A DNA stretch of 64,000 nucleotides, taken from an uncultured Chloroflexota bacterium. Its GTDB lineage: Bacteria > Chloroflexota > UBA4733. The notes below the pieces were generated by a model. It was not told the origin of the DNA. It saw nothing but the letters and a program-made list of their open reading frames with translations, and did no database searches. Shown piece by piece: positions 58,428 through 64,000 of this stretch. The stretch covers positions 1 through 64,000 of the forward strand of contig CALBSQ010000325.1 in assembly GCA_937967325.1 (NCBI GenBank), given 5' to 3'. Numbering within the stretch: the stretch's first letter is position 1; the number at the start of each line of letters is the position of its first letter. Position numbers and translations under genes: made by a program.

Positions 58428-60086
58428 ATGGCAAGCAAGCCGATTCTCCTGGTCGTCGACGATAATCCCGACGTCCTCGGGGCCATCGCGGTCGACCTGC
58501 GCGGCCGCTACGGGGACCAGCACGAGGTCCGCGTCGCGCGCTCGGGCGCCAACGCGCTGGACCTGCTGCGGGACGCGCAGGAGCGGAGCGATCCGGTCGC
58601 CCTGGTCCTGGCCGACCAGCGGATGCCCCGGCAGGCCGGCTCGGACGTGCTCGCGGAGGCGCACCGCCTTGCTCCGAACGCGAAGCGGGTCCTGCTGACG
58701 CTCCACGAAGACGCCGACGCCGGCCTCCAGGCCATCAACGCCGGCCAGGCCGACGATTTCCTCGTGAAGCCGTGGGAGCAGCCGGAACGGCTGGCCTTCC
58801 CGCTGCTGGACGACCTCATCCAGGACTGGCGCGCGGGGTCCTATCACTCGGTCGACGGCATTCGGGTTCTTGGCTCCCCCTGGTCGCCCGCGGCGCACCA
58901 GGCGCGCGACTTCCTCGCCCGCAACCTGGTGCCGTATCGCTGGCTCGATGTCGAAACCGACGAAGGCCGGGCTATCGCCGAGCGCGTCGCCCCGGGGCAA
59001 GGCCACCGGGCGCTCGTGGCGTTCCCGGATGGCTCGACCCTCATCGAGCCGAGCAACGCGGCGCTGGCGGAGAAGGCCGGGCTGCGGACCCACGCCGACC
59101 AGCGCTTCTACGACCTGCTGATCGTCGGCGCCGGGCCGGCCGGCCTCGCGGCCGCGGTGTACGCGGCCTCGGAAGGGCTGCATACCGCCCTCGTCGAGGT
59201 TGAGGCGCCCGGCGGCCAGGCCGGGACCAGCTCGCGGATCGAGAACTACCTGGGGTTTCCGGCCGGGCTCAGCGGCAGCGACCTGGCGCGACGCGCCGTC
59301 GCCCAGGCCCGCCGGTTCGGAGCCGAGCTGCTGACCTCCCAGGAAGCCATGGGAGTCCGCCTCCAGGACGGTTACCGCGTCCTCACGCTGGCCGACGAGA
59401 GTGAGCTCAGCGCCCACGCCCTGGTGATCGCGACCGGCGTTTCCTATCACACGCTGGACGTCCCAGGTAGCGCCCGCCTGAACGGCGCGGGCATCTACTA
59501 CGGCTCGGCGATGACCGAGGCCTTCTCCTGCCGCGACCAGGACGTCTACATCGTCGGCGGCGCCAACTCGGCCGGCCAGGCGGCGGTCTACCTGGCGGGG
59601 TTCGCGCGCCGGGTCACCATGCTGGTGCGCGGACCGGGGCTGTCCGCCACCATGTCCAGCTACCTCATCGATCAGCTCGCGGCACTGCCCAACGTCGTCG
59701 TGCGCCCGCGGTCCCAGGTGGTAGAGGCGCGCGGGGGGATGCACCTCGAAGGCATCACCGTCCGCGACGACGCCCAGGGCACGACCGAGCGGTTGCCCGC
59801 CGCGGCGCTGTTCGTGTTCATCGGCGCCTCCCCCCGCACGGAGTGGCTCGCCGGGGTCGTGGGGCGCGACGCGGGCGGCTACATACTGACCGGGGCGGAC
59901 GCGTTGCGAAACGCCGGGCCTGCAGGCTGGACCGAGAAGCGCGATCCCTTCCTGCTGGAGACGAGCGTGGCGGGCATCTTTGCCGCCGGGGACGTACGGC
60001 ACGGCTCGATCAAGCGCGTCGCGTCCGGCGTCGGCGAGGGGGCGATGGCCGTGTCATTCGTCCACCAGTATCTCGCGAGCCGGTGA
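58428..60086 (+). CDS. Receiver-glutaredoxin-like-TrxR-like fusion lacking CxxC
   Basis: 552 residues, ATG 58428. Three parts. Residues 1-~130: response-regulator receiver (LLVVDDNPDVLG; phospho-Asp in LVLADQRMPRQ; Lys in DFLVKPWEQ). ~145-220: thioredoxin/glutaredoxin-like domain whose active-site stretch reads GSPWSPAAHQ, without Cys. ~228-552: thioredoxin-reductase fold with FAD motif IVGAGPAGLAAAVYAASEGL near 233 and NADPH motif VYIVGGANSAGQAAVYL near 375, but the redox CxxC is replaced by YYGSAMTEAF. This TrxR-like subfamily is known without CxxC; its electron acceptor is unknown. Followed by a UBP-type zinc finger gene. Confidence 0.9.
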   Translation: MASKPILLVVDDNPDVLGAIAVDLRGRYGDQHEVRVARSGANALDLLRDAQERSDPVALVLADQRMPRQAGSDVLAEAHRLAPNAKRVLLTLHEDADAGLQAINAGQADDFLVKPWEQPERLAFPLLDDLIQDWRAGSYHSVDGIRVLGSPWSPAAHQARDFLARNLVPYRWLDVETDEGRAIAERVAPGQGHRALVAFPDGSTLIEPSNAALAEKAGLRTHADQRFYDLLIVGAGPAGLAAAVYAASEGLHTALVEVEAPGGQAGTSSRIENYLGFPAGLSGSDLARRAVAQARRFGAELLTSQEAMGVRLQDGYRVLTLADESELSAHALVIATGVSYHTLDVPGSARLNGAGIYYGSAMTEAFSCRDQDVYIVGGANSAGQAAVYLAGFARRVTMLVRGPGLSATMSSYLIDQLAALPNVVVRPRSQVVEARGGMHLEGITVRDDAQGTTERLPAAALFVFIGASPRTEWLAGVVGRDAGGYILTGADALRNAGPAGWTEKRDPFLLETSVAGIFAAGDVRHGSIKRVASGVGEGAMAVSFVHQYLASR

Positions 60087-60110
60087 CTTTCGGTAAAGGA
60101 GGACCACACC

Positions 60111-60410
60111 ATGGCCAGGACGAAAACCTGCACGCATCTGGACCAGATCCGCGACGTGGCGCCGTCCACGCGGGCCGGCTGTGAGGACTGCCTGCAGATC
60201 GGGGCGCGGTGGGTACATCTGCGGCTGTGCCTCAGCTGCGGCCATGTTGGCTGCTGCGACGACTCGCCCAACCGGCACGCGACGCGGCACTTCCACACCA
60301 GCCACCACCCGCTGATCCAGTCGTTCGAGCCGGGCGAGGACTGGGTGTGGTGCTACCTGGACGAGCTTGCCATGGAGCCGCCCGCCGCGCTGGTCGGCGG
60401 CAAGCGCTGA
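60111..60410 (+). CDS. UBP-type zinc finger protein
   Basis: 99 residues with AAAGGAGG before the ATG. Zinc ligands in order: Cys/His in TCTHLDQI, CEDCLQIG, RLCLSCGHVGCCDDSPNRHATRHFHTSHHPL, ending in a WVWCYLDE strand. This is the ubiquitin-binding ZnF-UBP fold found in eukaryotic deubiquitinases and in some bacteria, where it is often next to FAD oxidoreductases like the one 24 bp upstream. Bacterial role unknown. Confidence 0.92.
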   Translation: MARTKTCTHLDQIRDVAPSTRAGCEDCLQIGARWVHLRLCLSCGHVGCCDDSPNRHATRHFHTSHHPLIQSFEPGEDWVWCYLDELAMEPPAALVGGKR

Positions 60411-60421
60411 GGGGGCATCGC

Positions 60422-60523
60422 GTGACCAACCTCACGCCCCGCGAACGGCAGGATATCGACCGCGCCAATGGCTCGGGGTTGCTATCAATCACACCAACGC
60501 CTGGCACGACTCTTGCCAGGTAG
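60422..60523 (+). pseudogene. N-terminal stump of an alpha/beta hydrolase
   Basis: GTG 60422 with GAGGGGG upstream. The first ~18 residues, TNLTPRERQDIDRANGSG, match the start of an alpha/beta hydrolase family (normally continuing TPVVFVHGLWLL). After about 60476 the sequence changes to LLSITPTPGTTLAR and stops. The C-terminal half of this family is at 56471-56696. Positions 60524-60595 show no feature I can name. Confidence 0.65.
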
Positions 60524-60595
60524 TTTATCGTTGCTTGACGCTCATCGCGGACTCCCTGACAACTGTTCGTGCGGCGACGAGGCGAGAATAGGCGC

Positions 60596-61237
60596 ATGAA
60601 CCTCTTACGGTACCTCGGCGACAACTGGCCGACGCTCGGGCCCGAGGTGCGGACCCAAGTCCAGATCGTCGCCATCTCGATGATCTTTGCGGCGGCGATC
60701 GGCGTGACGCTGGGCATTGTCGCGGCGCGCTCGGCACGCGTCGCCGCCGTGGCGCTCAGCGTTGCCAGCACCCTGCTCACCATCCCCAGCTTCGCGCTCT
60801 TCGGCGTGCTCGCCATCGCCCTGGGCATCGGCAACCGCCCCGTCGAAATCGGCCTGATCCTGTATGCGCTCCTGCCGATTTTGCGCAACACGATGGTTGG
60901 CATCCAGGGTGTCGACCCAGCGGTCATGGAAGCGGCGCGCGGCATGGGCATGCGGCCGGCGCAGATCCTCGGGCGCGTCGAGCTGCCGCTGGCGCTGCCG
61001 CTCATCGTCGGCGGGGTGCGCCAGGCGACGGTCATGGTCGTCGCCATCGCCACCGTCGGCGCCGCCGTCGGCGCCAACGATCTCGGCCAACCGATCTTTG
61101 CCGGTATCCGTGACACCGACCGGGAAGAGATCTTCAGCGGCATCATCCCAGCCGCCGCCATCGGCCTGCTAGCCGACGCCGTTTTGGGCGGCGTCCAGCG
61201 CCTGCTCCAGCGCGACGGCCCGGTGGAGGCGGCGTGA
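60596..61237 (+). CDS. Osmoprotectant-type ABC transporter permease (OpuCB-like)
   Basis: 213 residues, five to six membrane segments. The EAA-type loop is AVMEAARGMGMRPAQILGRVELPLALPLIVGGVRQA. TQVQIVAISMIFAAAIGVTLGI and IPSFALFGVLAIALGIGN match glycine betaine/choline/carnitine (ProW/OpuCB/YehW) permeases. Overlaps the ATPase gene by four bases (GTGA). The gene just before it is a hydrolase stump, so the operon's true 5' end may be lost. Confidence 0.9.
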   Translation: MNLLRYLGDNWPTLGPEVRTQVQIVAISMIFAAAIGVTLGIVAARSARVAAVALSVASTLLTIPSFALFGVLAIALGIGNRPVEIGLILYALLPILRNTMVGIQGVDPAVMEAARGMGMRPAQILGRVELPLALPLIVGGVRQATVMVVAIATVGAAVGANDLGQPIFAGIRDTDREEIFSGIIPAAAIGLLADAVLGGVQRLLQRDGPVEAA

Positions 61238-62169
61238 TCACCTTCGAGCGCGTCACCCGGACCTACGGCGCAACCATCGCCGTAGACGACCTCTCGCTGG
61301 AGATCGACGATGGCGAGATCGTCGTGCTGGTTGGTCCTTCCGGTTGCGGCAAGTCTACGACGCTGCGCATGATCAACCGCCTGATCGAGCCGACGAGCGG
61401 CGTGATTCGCATCGACGGCCGCGACACGCAAGAGCAGGACGCGACAACGCTGCGCCGCTCCATCGGCTACGTCATCCAGCAGGTCGGCCTCTTTCCGCAC
61501 CTCAGCGTGGCGGAGAATGTCGCCACTGTGCCCAAGCTGCTCGGTTGGGACCGAGCGCGCATCCGGCGGCGCGTGGCAGAGCTGCTGGATCTTGTCGGGC
61601 TGCCGGCGAAGGAGTACGCCGGGCGGCTACCCAGCCAGCTCTCCGGCGGCCAGCAGCAGCGCGTCGGTGTGGCGCGCGCCCTCGGCGCCGACCCGCCGCT
61701 GCTGCTGATGGACGAGCCGTTCGGTGCGATCGACCCGGCCACGCGGGGGCATTTGCAGGATGAGCTGCTGCGCCTGCAAGCCGTGCTCCACAAGACCATC
61801 GTCTTCGTCACGCACGACATCGATGAGGCGATCAAACTGGCCAATCGGGTGGCGCTATTTCAGAAGGGCGGACGGCTGGCGCAGTATGACGCGCCGGACG
61901 CCTTGCTGGCCCATCCGGCCTCGCCGTATGTCGAAGAGTTTCTGGGCGGCGGTCGCCTGCTGCGCCGGCTAGGGCTCATTCGCCTGGTGGATGTCGAGCT
62001 GCTGCCGCCCGGCGACGCGCTGCCGGCGGCGCGCGTGCCGGCGTCGGCAACACTGCACGACGCCCTGGACCTGCTGCTCGGGACCCCCGATGGCCGGGCG
62101 GCCGTGGTCGTCGGCGACCGCGTCACCGGTCTGGTCGACACCGGCGTGATCCGGCGGGCCGCGCAATGA
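61234..62169 (+). CDS. Osmoprotectant-type ABC transporter ATPase (OpuCA/ProV-like)
   Basis: 311 residues. Walker A VGPSGCGKSTTLRMINRL, Q-loop YVIQQVGLFPHLSV, signature LSGGQQQRVGVARAL, Walker B LLLMDEPFGAIDP, His switch FVTHDIDEAIKL. The C-terminal ~75 residues form a single CBS-like domain (ARVPASATLHDALDLLLG, AAVVVGDRVTGLVDTGVI), as in ionic-strength-sensing OpuA/OpuC ATPases. Coupled to permease genes on both sides by four-base overlaps. Confidence 0.93.
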   Translation: MITFERVTRTYGATIAVDDLSLEIDDGEIVVLVGPSGCGKSTTLRMINRLIEPTSGVIRIDGRDTQEQDATTLRRSIGYVIQQVGLFPHLSVAENVATVPKLLGWDRARIRRRVAELLDLVGLPAKEYAGRLPSQLSGGQQQRVGVARALGADPPLLLMDEPFGAIDPATRGHLQDELLRLQAVLHKTIVFVTHDIDEAIKLANRVALFQKGGRLAQYDAPDALLAHPASPYVEEFLGGGRLLRRLGLIRLVDVELLPPGDALPAARVPASATLHDALDLLLGTPDGRAAVVVGDRVTGLVDTGVIRRAAQ

Positions 62170-62894
62170 ACCGCCCGGGAACTGGTTGGTGGCCGCTGTT
62201 GCGCACGCCACTGGGGGTGGCGATTGGTCTCGTCCTGATCTACCTCTACGTCGTCCATACACCGGCCCGGTTGGGAGACGATCAGATTCTGCAGCGGCAG
62301 TTCTTGGAGAGCCGGCTGCTCCGGCACATCGTGTTGGTTGTCGTCTCCTTTCTCATCGCCGCGCTGATCGCCGTTCCAGTGGGCATCGCGCTGGCCGGCG
62401 CCGGGCGGGGTTGGCGCCTGCTCGTGTTTCTCGTGGCGAATCTCGGGCAGGCGGTGCCGAGCATCGCCGCCCTGGCGCTCGCCTTCACGGTAGTTGGCCT
62501 GGGCCTGAGGAGCGCCGTCATCGCCCTGGTAGCGTATGCGCTGCTGCCCATCCTGCGCAATACGCTGCTCGGTCTGCAAGGCATCGATCCGGCGATCGTC
62601 GATGCGGCGCGGGGGATGGGGATGACGAACCTGCAGGCGTTGCGCCGCGTGCAACTGCCGCTGGCCAGCCCGGTGATCTTTGCCGGCTTGCGCACGGCGT
62701 TGGTGCTGGTGGTGGGGACGGCAACGTTGGGCAACTTCATCGGGGCCGGCGGGCTGGGCGATGTGATCGCCGCCGGCATCGGCGCGGGGCGTGATCGCAT
62801 CGTCGTGACCGGCGCCGGCCTGGTGGCGGCACTGGCCCTGCTGTTCGATTGGGGGTTCGCCTTTGTGGAACGGGCGTTGACGCCGCGCCGCTAG
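62166..62894 (+). CDS. Osmoprotectant-type ABC transporter permease (OpuCD-like)
   Basis: 242 residues; ATG overlaps the ATPase stop (ATGA). One N-terminal membrane segment (GVAIGLVLIYLYVV) then the permease core: ILRNTLLGLQGIDPAIVDAARGMGMTNLQALRRVQLPLASPVIFAGLRTA as the EAA loop, and GNFIGAGGLGDVI. The operon ends here: no substrate-binding protein gene follows, unlike most OpuC/Yeh operons. Confidence 0.92.
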   Translation: MNRPGTGWWPLLRTPLGVAIGLVLIYLYVVHTPARLGDDQILQRQFLESRLLRHIVLVVVSFLIAALIAVPVGIALAGAGRGWRLLVFLVANLGQAVPSIAALALAFTVVGLGLRSAVIALVAYALLPILRNTLLGLQGIDPAIVDAARGMGMTNLQALRRVQLPLASPVIFAGLRTALVLVVGTATLGNFIGAGGLGDVIAAGIGAGRDRIVVTGAGLVAALALLFDWGFAFVERALTPRR

Positions 62895-62920
62895 GATCGG
62901 GCTCTGGAAAGGGACGAGTT

Positions 62921-64000
62921 ATGGACGCGAAGGATCCGGTCGCGCGCCGGCTGCTGGAGGCCTGGCGGGGCGAGGTGGAAGCCGGGGTGACCTACGCGGC
63001 GCTGGCCGAGGTGCAGCGCGACCCCCGCCGCGCCGAGATCATTCGCAAGCTCGCGGCGACGGAAGCCGGCCACCGCCGACGGCTGGAGCAGCGCATGAGC
63101 GAGCTCGGCATCCCCATCCCCGATCCGAACAGCGTGCGGCTCTCCCCCTGGGCGAAGCTGCAGTTGCGCCTCGCCCCGACCGAGCGCGTGTTGGCAGCGC
63201 GGGAGGCCGCCGAGGATGCCGAGGTCCAGGAGGGCTATGGCCGGCCCACCGGCGACCGGCAGACCGATGCCCTCTTTGCCGAGATACGCGCCGACGAGCG
63301 CGCGCACCGCGGACAAATGCGCACGATGCGCGATGCCGGCGCCCCGCAAACGCTCGGGGTGGCAGGTCCCCAGGCGCGGCTAAACCGCATCCTGGGCCGG
63401 GAGAAATGGCACCGCTCCGGCTCCGGCTGGCTCTCCGGCGCCATCTACGGCGCAAACGACGGCCTGGCCGCCGTCTTCGGCATCGTCACCGGCGTCTCCG
63501 GCGCCACTGGCGCCGCCGGCAACTTCGTGCTCACCGCGGGCCTGGCCGGGGCCATCGCGTCGGCCCTCTCCATGGCCACCGGCGCCTTCCTGGCGGAGCG
63601 CTCGGAGGCGGAAGTTGCGGCGGCCAACGTGGCGCGGGAGCGGCAGGAGATCCAGGAACACCCAGAAGAAGAGAAGGAGGAGCTATCGCTCTTTTACCAA
63701 CTGAAGGGGATAAGCGCAGCGGACGCGGACGCGCTGGCGGCGAAGCTGGCCGGCAACTCCGAGGCGATGCTGCAGCTATTAGCGAACGAGGAGTTCGGCG
63801 GCGCCAAGGAGGAGGGAGGCGGCGCGGCCACGGCGGCGCTCGCCGCCGGCCTGAGCACCGGCATCGGCGCCATGATTCCGGTGCTTCCCTTCTTCTGGCT
63901 GCACGGCGTGATCGGCGTCGCCGTGGCCGCGGCGGTCTCGCTGGTCGCCCACTTCCTGGTGGGGGCGGCAAAGTCGCTCTTCACCCTGCGCCGCTGGTGG
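62921..64000 (+). CDS. Rubrerythrin-VIT1/CCC1 fusion, cut by window end
   Basis: ATG 62921 with GGAAAGGG upstream; 360 codons open to the window edge. Residues ~10-140 are a ferritin-like/rubrerythrin domain with iron ligands in GEVEAGVTYAALAEV, ATEAGHRRRLEQ, AAEDAEVQEGY and IRADERAHRGQM. From ~165 it becomes a VIT1/CCC1 iron-manganese transporter: SGWLSGAIYGANDGLAAVFGIVTGVSGATG (TM1), LSMATGAFLAERSEAEVAAANVARERQEIQEHPEEE (the charged metal-binding loop), and later TM segments GAMIPVLPFFWLHGVIGVAVA. Such fused proteins export Fe2+/Mn2+ and protect against metal and oxidative stress. At least one further membrane segment is expected beyond 64000. Confidence 0.93.
   Translation, partial: MDAKDPVARRLLEAWRGEVEAGVTYAALAEVQRDPRRAEIIRKLAATEAGHRRRLEQRMSELGIPIPDPNSVRLSPWAKLQLRLAPTERVLAAREAAEDAEVQEGYGRPTGDRQTDALFAEIRADERAHRGQMRTMRDAGAPQTLGVAGPQARLNRILGREKWHRSGSGWLSGAIYGANDGLAAVFGIVTGVSGATGAAGNFVLTAGLAGAIASALSMATGAFLAERSEAEVAAANVARERQEIQEHPEEEKEELSLFYQLKGISAADADALAAKLAGNSEAMLQLLANEEFGGAKEEGGGAATAALAAGLSTGIGAMIPVLPFFWLHGVIGVAVAAAVSLVAHFLVGAAKSLFTLRRWW

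Noticed and set aside
60476..60595. Possible coding frame (GVAINHTNAWHDSCQ...) before the OpuC-like permease
   Set aside because: Short, no recognisable family, and directly after a chimeric-looking junction.
1..64000. tRNA, rRNA, CRISPR arrays, complete insertion sequences or prophage
   Set aside because: I found no tRNA T-loop/acceptor pattern, no regularly spaced repeats, and no transposase, integrase or phage structural gene.

Overview
The window is GC-rich bacterial DNA, densely coded on both strands. Its character points to a Chloroflexota (Thermomicrobia-like) genome recovered by shotgun or metagenome sequencing. The evidence for this is a set of Tat-type lipoprotein sugar-binding proteins with long Ala/Ser/Thr linkers, many Gfo/Idh/MocA and phytanoyl-CoA-dioxygenase-like genes, an ECF42 sigma factor paired with a DGPF/YCII protein, and Tm-1-like plus PEP-hydrolase-like proteins. 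The taxonomic call is an inference. The first 46 bases are not genomic: they are an Illumina Nextera i7/read-2 adapter, so the window begins at a library-molecule end.

Layout. 47-3148 is a patchwork of gene fragments (sensor kinase, sugar-binding protein, two permeases) joined at abrupt junctions. 3200-5926 is a cupin / Gfo-Idh-MocA / Tm-1-like operon ending in a 48-bp palindrome. 6044-7281 holds a YCII protein and an ArsR-SRPBCC pair with a leaderless promoter. 7297-20962 is a defence-type island: hsdR coupled to a zinc metallopeptidase, a ribbon-helix-helix/MazF-like toxin-antitoxin pair, a macro-domain protein, and hsdS with an hsdM that has lost its catalytic core. It is interrupted by two sugar-binding proteins and an oxidoreductase. 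21109-25644 carries the ECF42 sigma factor, a DGPF protein, an atypical SDR and a MutS-like ATPase. 25802-28080 is a PEP-hydrolase-like gene, then a DAHP synthase preceded by a promoter, a Tyr-rich leader peptide and an intrinsic terminator (probable attenuator). 28109-28272 is a MITE-like element with 44-bp terminal inverted repeats.

28304-41749 holds an AlkA-like glycosylase and two divergent sugar operons around an apparent AraC-type direct-repeat operator (32791-32826): PhyH / binding protein / AraC on one side, and oxidoreductase / isomerase / binding protein / enolase-superfamily on the other. PhyH, 3-hydroxyisobutyrate-dehydrogenase-like and MurJ genes follow. 42169-49215 is a sugar-acid cluster (isochorismatase-like hydrolase, epimerase, SDR, cupin, D-2-hydroxyacid dehydrogenase, APH(6)-like kinase, L-fuconate dehydratase). 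49249-54243 is a two-gene protease cassette, TPR-CHAT (caspase-like) followed by a cytoplasmic-looking subtilase, with its own promoter; this is the best candidate for a little-described system. 54415-64000 contains another binding protein, chimeric hydrolase fragments, an SDR, YceI, a receiver-TrxR-like fusion without CxxC next to a UBP-type zinc finger, an OpuC/ProVW-like ABC operon with no binding protein, and a rubrerythrin-VIT1 fusion cut by the window edge.

Two themes run through the window. One is carbohydrate uptake and sugar-acid breakdown: five intact binding proteins but only one damaged permease pair. The other is defence and stress. Fragments joined in or near frame recur at about 1377, 1915, 2385, 20445, 56475 and 60476. 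With the adapter at the start, they suggest assembly joins rather than biology, and read mapping should settle this before any of those fusions is believed.
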